Source: Bacteroidales bacterium
GTDB taxonomy: Bacteria > Bacteroidota > Bacteroidia > Bacteroidales > UBA4417
Assembly: GCA_016707785.1 (NCBI GenBank)
Contig: JADJGZ010000055.1
Location: forward strand, 1-46,847
Length of the DNA stretch: 46,847 nucleotides
Direction of reading: 5' to 3'
How positions within the stretch are numbered: position 1 is the stretch's first letter; the number at the start of each line of letters is the position of its first letter. Both the position numbers and the translations under genes were made by a program. The notes below the pieces were generated by a model, which saw nothing but the letters and a program-made list of their open reading frames with translations, was not told the origin of the DNA and did no database searches. This document shows positions 38,924-46,466 of this stretch, one piece after another.

Positions 38924-39088
38924 ATCAAACATCAGCCATCCGACATTAAACATCCGACATCAAACATCCGACATCAAACATCCGACATCAAACATCCGAC
39001 ATCAAACATCCGACATCAAACATCCGACATCAAACATCCGACATCAAACATCCGACATCAAACATCCGACATCAAACATCCGACATTA
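38924..39088 (-). repeat. Right array: eleven copies at exact 14-base spacing (two heptamers)
   Basis: CATCCGAC occurs at 38937, 38951, 38965, 38979, 38993, 39007, 39021, 39035, 39049, 39063 and 39077, exactly 14 bases apart. The unit CATCCGACATCAAA equals two heptamers, read on the minus strand as TCGGATG and TTTGATG. The array ends in the stop codon of the aldolase gene (TTA on the + strand at 39086) and follows that gene in sense orientation. Confidence 0.95.
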
Positions 39089-40165
39089 ATTTTTATCAAG
39101 GCAATTTAAGTCTTCAAAAGCCACCTTGAGTCTTGAAACCATCGATTTCTGAGCTTCATTCAGCCATTTGCGGGGATCGTAATACTTTTTGTTAGGTTTA
39201 TCTTCACCTTCAGGATTACCAATTTGTCCCTGGAGGTATCCTTCATTTTTCTTATAGAAATCAAGGATGCCCTTCCATGTGGCCCACTGAGTATCGGTAT
39301 CGATATTCATTTTGATAACACCGTAGCTGATGGCTTCGCGGATTTCTTCACGACTGGAGCCTGAACCACCATGAAATACAAAATTCACTGGTTTCTCAGC
39401 AGTTCCATATTTCTTAACAATAAACTTCTGAGAATTATCAAGAATGACTGGTTGAAGCTTCACATTACCAGGTTTATAAACACCATGCACATTTCCGAAA
39501 GAAGCAGCAATAGTAAATTTATCACTGATTTTCATCAGTTCTTCATATGCAAAGGCCACATCTTCAGGTTGTGTATAAAGCTTGGCTGAATCAACATCAC
39601 TATTATCTACACCATCTTCTTCTCCACCGGTAACGCCTAATTCAATTTCAAGGGTCATCCCGATTTTACTCATACGAGCCAGGTATTTTTTACAGATCTC
39701 AATATTTTCTTCTAATGATTCCTCTGACAGGTCAAGCATATGCGAGCTGAATAAGGGTTTACCAAACTCTTTGAAATGCTTTTCACCAGCATCGAGAAGG
39801 CCATCTATCCAGGGTAAGAGTTTTTTAGCTGCATGGTCAGTATGAACAATCACAGGAACACCATACATTTCGGCCATCATATGAATGTGTTTGGCACCTG
39901 AAACAGCACCGGCAATAGCTGCTTTTTCCCCCTCATTACTGAGGAATTTTCCTGCATAAAAATGAGCGCCTCCATTGGAGAACTGAATGATCACAGGGGA
40001 GTTCGCCTCTTTGGCTGCTTGTAAAACTGCATTCACCGAATCAGTCCCTACCACATTCACAGCAGGAAGTGCAAAATGGTTCTGCTTGGCTATCCTGAAT
40101 ACTTTTTGTACATCGTCACCGGTAACCACACCAGCAGCAATATTATCCAATACCTTGTCTGACAT
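39086..40165 (-). CDS. fbaA: Class II fructose-bisphosphate aldolase
   Basis: The 359-residue zinc enzyme cleaves fructose 1,6-bisphosphate in glycolysis and runs in reverse in gluconeogenesis. Length and sequence fit the FbaA type (class IIA). Motifs are VIIQFSNGGAHFYAGK near the N-terminus and VIVHTDHAAKKLLPWIDGLL with zinc and catalytic residues. Others are LEIELGVTGGEEDGVDN, AASFGNVHGVYKPGNV with a zinc histidine, and NFVFHGGSGSSREEI with the phosphate loop. The stop codon TAA is also the last triplet of the inverted repeat that ends the neighbouring cassette. Transcription probably starts from the -7 box at 40203. Confidence 0.96.
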   Translation of the reverse strand: MSDKVLDNIAAGVVTGDDVQKVFRIAKQNHFALPAVNVVGTDSVNAVLQAAKEANSPVIIQFSNGGAHFYAGKFLSNEGEKAAIAGAVSGAKHIHMMAEMYGVPVIVHTDHAAKKLLPWIDGLLDAGEKHFKEFGKPLFSSHMLDLSEESLEENIEICKKYLARMSKIGMTLEIELGVTGGEEDGVDNSDVDSAKLYTQPEDVAFAYEELMKISDKFTIAASFGNVHGVYKPGNVKLQPVILDNSQKFIVKKYGTAEKPVNFVFHGGSGSSREEIREAISYGVIKMNIDTDTQWATWKGILDFYKKNEGYLQGQIGNPEGEDKPNKKYYDPRKWLNEAQKSMVSRLKVAFEDLNCLDKN

Positions 40166-40202
40166 ATTGTTATGTTTTTTTTAATGTTTAATTTACAAAG
40201 TG

Positions 40203-40210
40203 CAAAGGTA
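40203..40210 (-). promoter_or_regulatory. Bacteroidetes-type -7 box (TACCTTTG) for the aldolase gene
   Basis: On the minus strand TACCTTTG followed by C is a perfect TAnnTTTG match, 37 bases before the ATG. A TTTTAGG stretch lies about 20 bases further upstream, where the -33 element is expected, but it is not a clean TTTG. Confidence 0.5.
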
Positions 40211-40312
40211 CGTTATTTACAAAATAAACCCTAAAAGTTTAGTTCCTAAAATCATTGTTACGCACTTAATGCACCTTTCATCGATACTTCAATTTAATTC
40301 ACCAAATTCTAT

Positions 40313-40320
40313 TACTTTTG
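40313..40320 (+). promoter_or_regulatory. Possible -7 box (TACTTTTG) upstream of the tRNA
   Basis: TACTTTTG followed by C matches TAnnTTTG about 95 bases before the tRNA. The distance is long for a tRNA leader, and the intervening sequence includes a suspicious homopolymer junction, so the true spacing may have been altered. Confidence 0.35.
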
Positions 40321-40387
40321 CAGTCGGAATAGAGGAGCTGAAATTCCAAATAATTTGCTGAATTAAATCTAAAATCTAGCAAAAATT

Positions 40388-40412
40388 CCCCCCGGGGAAA
40401 AAAAAAAAAAAA
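40388..40412 (+). other. C6-G4-A15 junction just before the tRNA
   Basis: Six C, four G and fifteen A follow one another without interruption, ending two bases before the tRNA 5' end. Together with the 52-A run at 17450 this looks like a low-quality or joined sequence rather than a normal leader. Confidence 0.7.
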
Positions 40413-40414
40413 CC

Positions 40415-40488
40415 GGCCCCGTAGTTCAGCTGAATAGAATGTCAGATTCCGGTTCTGAAGGTCACAGGTTTGAATCCTGTCGGGGTCA
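40415..40488 (+). tRNA. tRNA-Arg (anticodon CCG)
   Basis: The 74-base cloverleaf folds fully. The acceptor GGCCCCG pairs with CGGGGTC (one G-U pair), with discriminator A at 40488. The D-stem is GTTC/GAAT, and the anticodon stem TCAGA/TCTGA encloses a loop with CCG at 40449-40451. The variable loop has five bases and the T-stem is ACAGG/CCTGT; CCA is not encoded. Two normally near-invariant positions are changed together: the D-loop reads G18-A19 and the T-loop T54-T55-T56, so the G19-C56 tertiary pair becomes A19-U56. The D-stem pair 11-24 is also U-A in place of the common C-G. CCG-reading arginine tRNA supports a rare codon. The gene marks the border to the accessory region. Confidence 0.93.
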
Positions 40489-40503
40489 CTACTCTAAACC
40501 TTA

Positions 40504-40534
40504 AACAGTTGTATATTAATTATATACAACTGTT
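40504..40534 (+). terminator. Perfect 13-bp hairpin after the tRNA
   Basis: AACAGTTGTATAT pairs without mismatch with ATATACAACTGTT around the five-base loop TAATT, followed by CTCTTT. It lies 15 bases after the tRNA and can terminate it. As a near-palindrome it is also possible as a protein-binding or recombination site. Confidence 0.6.
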
Positions 40535-40698
40535 CTCTTTATCCATCATACCTTTTTACATACCCTTTTTTCCCTCAGCAGATCTTCTTCATACAAGGAT
40601 TCTCTTATCTCTATATCCTTCATCCGACTATTCATTATTACTGTTTCAACTTTAGATTGGTCTAGTTTTTCAATTGAATGCAAGTTTTAGACCCATTT

Positions 40699-40714
40699 GG
40701 TGGATTCTTCCACC
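40699..40714 (+). promoter_or_regulatory. Short inverted repeat and -7-like box before the HTH gene
   Basis: GGTGGA and TCCACC flank a four-base loop, followed at 40723 by TAATTTTG, which fits the Bacteroidetes -7 consensus. The gene starts 25 bases after this box. The inverted repeat could be an operator for the HTH protein itself, which is an inference from position only. Confidence 0.3.
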
Positions 40715-40754
40715 CTATTCAATAATTTTGTTTTAAACCTAACCTGTTTGCCTT

Positions 40755-41615
40755 ATGCAAAGCAATTTAAGCCATACTTCCTGTATTGATATTTTTGATG
40801 ATTCCCTCTTCGAGGAAACAGGCAAAGCTCTCCTTTTCAGAAACCCAATTGATAAGACTACTCAACCCATACTGAACAGCCAGCATGTAAACCCACAATA
40901 CTCACTTCAACCTGGTGCTAATTGCTTATTTGATACTACACCTATCGCACAAGGATTTACTGCTTATATTGGACACGATGAAGTTAACCCGGGTTTTAAC
41001 TCCCTGAAGTCAAATATTCAATCTGGCCGTAAGTACTATACCCAGGATTATTATAGAAACTACACAGCACACCTTCATGCTAAGTTCAAGCAGACAAATG
41101 ATATGTTACCATGTCCTCTTATCGAAATGGAACTCGAGGTAGCATTTTATCAATTTTTAACTCTAAATGAGATCAAATGCTATAAAGCATCCAAAAAATA
41201 CTTTACTCAGTGTATTGATGCGCATGATCAAACACTTAAAAATCGGTTACATGAATATTCCCGAGCGTTTTTAACATTGCTTCAATCCAAATTATCCGAG
41301 TTGGAAGCTAATACTGATGCTTTAGTAAAGAAAGCAGAATATACCCAGGCTGAACTGAGCGGAATTATTCCTGATGTTAAAAAACATGAACAAAATGAAG
41401 AAAGTGGGCAACCTATAAGAGGGATCAGAGCATTAGCAAAATTTCTTGGCGTTGGTGTTAACACCGCACAGAAACTTAAAAACGAACGAATCATCCCTTA
41501 TTTTCAAAATGGCAGAATTGTATTGTTTGATAGGATCAAGGTTAAAGAAGCCATAGCCGAGTATAATATCAGAAACACAAAAACAATAAACAGTGTTATT
41601 CCCAGTGACTTCTAA
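40755..41615 (+). CDS. HTH (DUF3853/excisionase-like) protein with unknown N-terminal region
   Basis: The last 70 or so residues of this 286-residue protein form a helix-turn-helix domain, RGIRALAKFLGVGVNTAQKL followed by NERIIPYFQNGRIVLFDRIKVKEAI. This is the DUF3853/excisionase type common in Bacteroidetes integrative elements. The first 100 residues are unassigned. The middle (about 110-205) is helical and may form coiled coils (YEYSRAFLTLLQSKLSELEA-like pattern). It probably binds DNA as a regulator or recombination directionality factor. It is the first gene after the tRNA and overlaps the next gene tail-to-tail by four bases. Confidence 0.7.
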   Translation: MQSNLSHTSCIDIFDDSLFEETGKALLFRNPIDKTTQPILNSQHVNPQYSLQPGANCLFDTTPIAQGFTAYIGHDEVNPGFNSLKSNIQSGRKYYTQDYYRNYTAHLHAKFKQTNDMLPCPLIEMELEVAFYQFLTLNEIKCYKASKKYFTQCIDAHDQTLKNRLHEYSRAFLTLLQSKLSELEANTDALVKKAEYTQAELSGIIPDVKKHEQNEESGQPIRGIRALAKFLGVGVNTAQKLKNERIIPYFQNGRIVLFDRIKVKEAIAEYNIRNTKTINSVIPSDF

Positions 41616-41908
41616 TATTTTCTGTTATCCCACTTTGTCCCTTGCCACCCACTGATCTTACCATTGTTATCGGGACAATGGGTACACCAGTATTCAATTT
41701 CTTCAGTTTCCTGAAGAATCTCAATTTCTATAATTCCTTCACACTTTTTCTTCATACACCTCAGTTCAACAAATTCCTCAGTCTTGGGCTTGGTGGCTTC
41801 ATCAACAATTATAGCAATGAAACAGGCTCTTTCTCGTCCTATTTTGGATATTTTTTGAGCAATATTTCCATCGTCATCGAGGAAATGGGTGAGGTTGGAG
41901 ATGAACAT
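41612..41908 (-). CDS. Small zinc-ribbon-like protein ending in SGWQGTKWD
   Basis: The 98-residue protein has two cysteine pairs (LRCMKKKCEG and WCTHCPDNNG), a likely zinc ribbon, and a C-terminal ISGWQGTKWDNR that I have seen in many short uncharacterised bacterial proteins. The middle contains FIAIIVDEATKPKTEEFVEL. The function is unknown. Its stop overlaps the stop of the HTH gene by four bases on the opposite strand. Confidence 0.65.
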   Translation of the reverse strand: MFISNLTHFLDDDGNIAQKISKIGRERACFIAIIVDEATKPKTEEFVELRCMKKKCEGIIEIEILQETEEIEYWCTHCPDNNGKISGWQGTKWDNRKY

Positions 41909-42081
41909 AAATTACCGGATTATAGAAAAAGGTTAGATATGACTTGTAGAATCAGCTTATAGTTATGAGTTCATTTGTCCCAAAAACCATCATGTTAGTC
42001 ATGGGATTAGTTAACAATATAACCTTGATGTAAATTCAACAAGAACTTCCGCCATTCCTAAAGTCATCTGCATAATAAAAA

Positions 42082-43002
42082 TTATTCTTGGTTTTTATAA
42101 GATTGGCTTATTAAGAACATTATGTACTCCATATCTATCGTATTATCTAAATTTAACTGATAATCTCCATTGCCCCAATGTCCTAATCCACTAACATCTT
42201 TAGTTAGATTATTTGGGTCGTTTAACATTCCTTTTTTAAGGTTTATTGTAATATAAATTCCTTTTTGATATAAAACTACATCCACAAATGGTCTCTTTCT
42301 TCTAAAACTGATATAATTTCCATTAGGCTTCATTTCAACTTCTCCTAAATTCATGATCCGTTCCTTTAAACTGAAATAAAGTTCGTTCACCCATTCAAGT
42401 CTATTCTTTGACCAATTTAATATTGCTTCTTCAGTATATACTTTAATTTCCTTGGAAACCTTTTCTATTACATCATCTTTGCCAACGGTAATTGTGGAAA
42501 TACTTTCATCTGATGTTGTTTTATGCTGTAACATTCCAATCAAATCATTCTCATATCGCTTAATTTCCCATAATTCAAAAGGAACATCCCTAAAATTAAC
42601 AGAGTGTTTTTGGTATTCAGTAAACTGAGGCGAGACAAAAATGACTTTGGATTGAGTCCAATCAACATCGCCTCTTTTCAGTATGCCTTCGCAGTTCTCA
42701 TTGTATTCCAATATGAAGTCTGACTTATTATTCAACAATAATGACATGTATGTATACCCTTGATCTATAACCGAGTAGTTTCTATCCTTTTTATACTCAA
42801 TAACGATGAAACATTTATTTTCGGGGTCAAAACAAAGTGAATCGATCCGAAAATTCTTTATTCTGAATTCAGATTTTACTAACTGTAAATCGAATAACTC
42901 CCTTAAATTCTTTTCAACAACATCCTGTATTTCCTTTTCCAGTTTAAATGGAACAGTAGAAATACCTTTTAATTTTTTATCTTTCGCTGTAAATAATTTC
43001 AT
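42082..43002 (-). CDS. PD-(D/E)XK nuclease-like protein with C-terminal DUF5655
   Basis: In this 306-residue protein the N-terminal third has the restriction-like core: Glu24 in KLEKEIQDVVEKNL, Asp54 in FRIDSLCFD, and Glu69-Tyr-Lys71 in FIVIEYKK, with a glutamine in VIDQGYTY. The C-terminal hundred residues (LYFSLKERIMNLGEVEMKPN, SFRRKRPFVDVVLYQKGIYI, LGHWGNGDYQ) match DUF5655, often fused to such domains. A DNA-cleaving role is inferred. Neighbours are an ADP-ribosylglycohydrolase and an Nmad3 gene, typical company in defence or modification islands. The frame is intact. Confidence 0.75.
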   Translation of the reverse strand: MKLFTAKDKKLKGISTVPFKLEKEIQDVVEKNLRELFDLQLVKSEFRIKNFRIDSLCFDPENKCFIVIEYKKDRNYSVIDQGYTYMSLLLNNKSDFILEYNENCEGILKRGDVDWTQSKVIFVSPQFTEYQKHSVNFRDVPFELWEIKRYENDLIGMLQHKTTSDESISTITVGKDDVIEKVSKEIKVYTEEAILNWSKNRLEWVNELYFSLKERIMNLGEVEMKPNGNYISFRRKRPFVDVVLYQKGIYITINLKKGMLNDPNNLTKDVSGLGHWGNGDYQLNLDNTIDMEYIMFLISQSYKNQE

Positions 43003-43034
43003 AGGGTTGCTTTTTAATACATTGAATTTTTAGC

Positions 43035-43320
43035 TTATTCTGGTTTTTGAAATTTATCATCAATCTTCTGGATCACAATACCCCCCATTCTCGCTTCATC
43101 TGCCCAGCATTGAACACTATCGATATAACATTCATGGCTTGGGTAATCTTCTTTCGTATCCACATATGTTGCGCCAAATCCCCCCCACATATCCAAATTG
43201 AAAAAAGTCCAGTTTTCTTCCACTAATATCTGAAGCCCTATCGGCACAACCGGTGCAAACATAGCTTGGATACCGACTATATTCTTCCAAAGGAGTTCCA
43301 CAAATCGGACATTTGTTGCT
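43035..43320 (-). pseudogene. Zinc-ribbon protein (CPICG...CTGC), frameshifted
   Basis: The frame open from 43301 gives only the C-terminal half correctly (WGGFGATYVDTKEDYPSHEC, then CWADEARMGGIVIQKID). The N-terminal half, KCPICGTPLEEYSRYPSYVC followed by TGCADRASDISGRKLDFF, is in the next frame. The two join at the A6 run 43201-43206 (T6 on the coding strand), where one extra base explains the shift. The full protein would be about 95 residues with a four-cysteine zinc ribbon, a common small uncharacterised family. No ATG is visible before KCPICG. It overlaps the 3' end of the glycohydrolase gene. Confidence 0.6.
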
Positions 43321-44351
43321 TGAAAAATCTTTCGATGTAATATTTATCCAGTCTCTTTGTCAAAGCCTCTATGTCATCCTTTCGGGCAAGTTGGTCAATC
43401 CATTTTTGGGGAATGGCATCATAACCATAGTAGATTGCAGCGAGTCCCTCCTGCTAACAGCTCCAGTAGTATCTGTATCACCTCCAAGGTTAACTGCCAA
43501 TAGAACAGCCTCCTCGAAACTTTTCGAATTGATCAGGCACCAGATGCTTGCTTCAAGGGTATCAACGATGTATCCAGAAGATTTTATGTCTTCTAACTTA
43601 GCTGATGCTAACGATGGAGTTAATAAATCCATTGGATTCTTCATTTTTTGTACTTCAGAATCTGTAATGATTAGCTTCTGAAATTCGTCCATCGTCTTAC
43701 CATCAAACAACCTTTTATAGTGAACCAGTTCATCCTTCAGGTCAGGAATGTGGTGCAATTCATTATGAAAATTCAGGGACATGGTCAGTAAAGCATTCCT
43801 TGGAGAATCATGCTGAAGTAATTTGGCATACTCCAACAATAATATACATCCCAAGATCGACCTTAGGTGCCGATGGGTTATAGAAGAAACATCAGCTATG
43901 ATCTTGAAACTTTCATCTGCATCAAGTTTATTGACATGTGCCAGCAATGGCAAAATTCTCATCAGCGAACCATTCCCGTTGGAAGACTCACCTGACTCAC
44001 CAGCCAATGCTGGTTCGATACCGTTCTTCAAATTTTGGATTGCTTTCTGGGTTGTTATACCTATATCGAAGACCTTACCATGGGGAGTCCAGAACCCTTC
44101 ATCATACCACTTGACAAAAGAGGAAGCAATATCATTTTGATCATAGCCATTACTAAGGGAGTCAGCCAAACAGAAAGTCAGTGAACTATCATCCGACCAT
44201 GTACCAGTGGGTTGGTGATGGTTCCATAACCTATCATGCCGGTAATTGGATTGCTGGATAAGTAATCCCTCGACTTGAATTCGACAGGCACGCCCAAAGC
44301 ATCACCAACAGCAGTGCCAAATAAGATTTCCTTGATGATAGATTTTTTCAT
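43277..44351 (-). pseudogene. ADP-ribosylglycohydrolase family protein, split by two frameshifts
   Basis: The true start is the ATG at 44351 (MKKSIIKEILFGTAVGDALG, with the family GDAxG motif). The frame is lost near 44225, where TGTWSDDSSLTFC continues one frame over. The central part is open from 44169 to about 43440 (GNGSLMRILPLLAHV, then NLGGDTDTTGAVS with metal-binding Asp residues). A second shift there moves the C-terminal sequence (GLAAIYYGYDAIPQKWIDQL and on) to another frame, ending at TAG 43277. The reconstructed protein has about 357 residues, normal for the family, which removes ADP-ribose from proteins or nucleic acids with two Mg ions. All motifs are intact across frames, so sequence error is plausible. 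Confidence 0.8.
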
Positions 44352-44469
44352 AACGGGATAAAACTGGCCTTTAAATATTCAAAACCACATACCAATTGAT
44401 AGTTTTGTAAATTTATCAAATATTCAAATCCAAAACTAATTAACAATAGTCACTATAATCCATTCTCTT

Positions 44470-45329
44470 ATGAAAATAATACTTAGCCGAAAAGGATTTG
44501 ATTCAAAATATGGGGGCTTTCCAAGTCCGATTCTACCAAATGAGGAACTGATATCCTTGCCAATACCTGACCAGAAAGATTTGATTTGCTATTCAGAACT
44601 TCAATTAAAAGAATATGGGAGTTATTTCGATATTATTAACCAGCTTAAAGGGAAATATCATGACCCTATAAATGGATGGATGGAAATAACAGAGGAAAGC
44701 AAATGTCATTTAGACCCAGATATTTATCCAGATATTTATAATCACAAGGAAGGTTGGAGTTCTGCTTTTGGACAAATTGATGCTGCCCAGTCTCATTTGG
44801 AAAATCAAGGTATAGTTGACGCAACAGCTAATGATATTTTCCTCTTTTTGGAACCTTCAGGCAGACTGAGATTAGTCATGGAGAACTAAGGTTTGTAAGG
44901 AAGGAAAAGAAAAACACATAATTTTTGGATATTTACAGGTCGGGCAGATTTTGAAGGTTACTGATGCTTATAAATGTCTCCCTTGGTTAGAATATCATCC
45001 ACATACAAATGAGAGATACAGAAAAGCTAAAAATAATACAATATACACGGCAAGAGAAACTCTATCATTCAATAGCAAATGAAGGTGCTGGCGCCTTTTG
45101 TACAATAACAAATTGGTTTTAACTGAAACAGGATTTTCCAAAATCCAGATGGGAGTTGAGTGATATTTTTAAGAATGTGAAGATTAGCTGCCACAATCAA
45201 AATAACTGGAATCCCAAAGGTTACTTTCAATCAAATCCAATTGGTCAAGAGTTTGTGATTGCTGGTAATGACCAAGTAATGAAATGGGTAACGGATATCT
45301 TTTGGTTCTGTTCAAACAAGAGCATATAA
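44470..45329 (+). pseudogene. Nmad3-type (nucleotide modification associated domain 3) protein, split by several frameshifts
   Basis: The first 125 residues are intact: MKIILSRKGFDSKYGGFPSP, then LPNEELISLPIPDQ, HLDPDIYPD and GWSSAFGQIDAAQSHLENQG, the hallmarks of Nmad3. The expected continuation DIFLFFGTFRQTEISHGELRF needs a shift at the T5 run near 44840. KHIIFGYLQVGQIL and LPWLEYHPHTNERY lie in another frame. Further shifts near 45072, 45100 and 45142 lead to RWELSDIFKNVKISCHNQNN and WVTDIFWFC, ending at TAA 45329. Total length of about 285 residues fits the family, which is predicted to act in modified-nucleotide metabolism of phages and defence loci. Most shifts sit in homopolymers. Confidence 0.75.
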
Positions 45330-45436
45330 TCTTTAAACTTTAATACAACGTTCAATCACTTTTTCCTTTTACGGATCACTGCCGACCTTGGTTCAGGAAT
45401 CAGTTCATAGTCTTCATCATATTTTTAAATGCAATT

Positions 45437-45766
45437 TCATTTCGTTGAGCCTATATTGGTGATTCTAATCAGTTGCATCCCATTTACCAATCTGTCAAGG
45501 CAGTTTTGGCTGGACACCTTTAATTTGTTCCAAGAAATGCTGTTCCTGCCGTGCCTTTGTTTCGTAATTCTCAACTTCCCATTTATTGTTGAAAGATCAA
45601 TCCCAATTTTGTTTTCACAAGGGTTGTTTCTTCATTTAATGATCGAAAATACAACTTTGATATCTCAACAGCCATTTGCCAACATCCTATTCTTTCCTGT
45701 ATAGGGTATAACTGTAAAAGTTCGTTGAGCTGTTCACTGAGTTATTGAAAATGATTTTGTTATCAT
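45437..45766 (-). pseudogene. Small unknown gene, frameshifted
   Basis: Minus-strand protein-like sequence is spread over three frames: a start MITKSFSI at 45766, then SEQLNELLQLYPIQERIGCW followed by QMAVEISKLYFRSLNEETTL. Next come FNNKWEVENYETKARQEQHF and LEQIKGVQPKLP, and finally DRLVNGMQLIRITNIGSTK with stop TGA at 45437. Joined, this gives about 105 helical, charged residues that look like one coherent protein. I do not recognise the family. A plus-strand frame over the same bases (45429-45704) has a hydrophobic, leucine/phenylalanine-rich composition typical of an antisense shadow. Confidence 0.45.
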
Positions 45767-46072
45767 TAATTTGTTTCTGGTACTATCATATTTAAAAAAA
45801 TAGTTGCGTCAAATCATTAGTGATTAACTTCCAGACAGGAAGAATATTACTCATATCCTTCTTAGATGCATGTTAGATTATAGTGACTCCCAGTAAGTTG
45901 TATACTTTTCAGTTCATTAAATTAATGAGCCAGCTTTTCCAGGCTAAATAAACTTAGAAATTGAATCCTTTGATTCGTGATCTCTTCTTTGTTTCACTTT
46001 TCTTATGCAGTTATTAGGGTGAACATTCTTAATTCTCTAATTAATTGTGCCTCAACGTCAAGTTGCATCCAG
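45767..46072. other. AT-rich stretch without recognisable gene
   Basis: In these 306 bases I found no coherent protein sequence in any frame, even when frameshifts were allowed. A short AGCC/GGCT inverted repeat lies near 45928-45946. No other structure is visible. Confidence 0.5.
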
Positions 46073-46401
46073 CTATATTATTGGTCGTATTATCAACAAG
46101 ACTCTATTGGTCTGTAATCTCCCATCATTTTCATCAATGAAACGGGGCTGGGCGTAGCTTTTAGATGCAAATCCAATTATAACTTTGGATTTTAAGTGTA
46201 TCTTTTTCGCTATTTCTATCAAAAGAGGTGACACAGCAGTAGGATCCCCTTCTATTAATAAGTCAATTTCCCATACCTCTATTCTTGAATCTGAGGGGCT
46301 GTATTGTTGATCTTCTTATTTTTGAGGTCATTGCATAATTCATATAAATGCCAACATATTCCCGCCAGGCTATCCCTGAATGAATCTAAATAACTATTCA
46401 T
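46073..46401 (-). pseudogene. Small unknown gene with one frameshift
   Basis: From ATG 46401 the frame reads MNSYLDSFRDSLAGICWHLY and continues to NKKINNTAPQIQE before a stop near 46280. The neighbouring frame then gives an unbroken DSRIEVWEIDLLIEGDPTAV, SPLLIEIAKKIHLKSKVIIG and FASKSYAQPRFIDENDG, ending LLIIRPII at TAG 46073. Joined, the product is about 109 residues with an alpha/beta pattern. The family is not recognised. It is divergent from the gene at 46467, with 65 bases between the starts that must hold both promoters. Confidence 0.5.
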
Positions 46402-46466
46402 TTCACTCTACCACCTCACTATTCTATTCATTTTTTTACCTTTGATTTGAATCCCATAAGGCTGTA

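Larger units (their letters stand above)
38129..39088 (+). mobile_element. Candidate cassette: inverted heptamer arrays enclosing a four-helix-bundle gene
   Basis: The segment lies exactly between the stop codons of two convergent housekeeping genes. It starts at the base after the stress-protein stop and ends with the aldolase stop. It has a perfect 13-bp terminal inverted repeat (TAATGTCGGATGT), long heptamer arrays facing each other, and one gene of the S23/IVP-like four-helix-bundle family inside. A small hairpin (ATCCTAA, 38293-38299, with TTAGGAT, 38307-38313) lies between the left array and the gene. No transposase or integrase is present. Mobility is an inference from layout. Confidence 0.4.

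Noticed and set aside
38924..39088. CRISPR-like regular array
   Set aside because: Spacing is exactly 14 bases with no unique spacers between units. It is a pure tandem repeat, and no cas genes are near.
38906..39109. Open frame of 67 residues rich in HPTSNIRHQTSD
   Set aside because: It is only the translation of the 14-base tandem array and has no independent coding character.
43313..43681. Plus-strand frame of 122 residues
   Set aside because: It is antisense to the ADP-ribosylglycohydrolase, whose motifs are unmistakable on the minus strand.
45429..45704. Plus-strand hydrophobic frame of 91 residues
   Set aside because: The composition is that of an antisense shadow, and the minus strand shows coherent charged protein sequence over the same bases.
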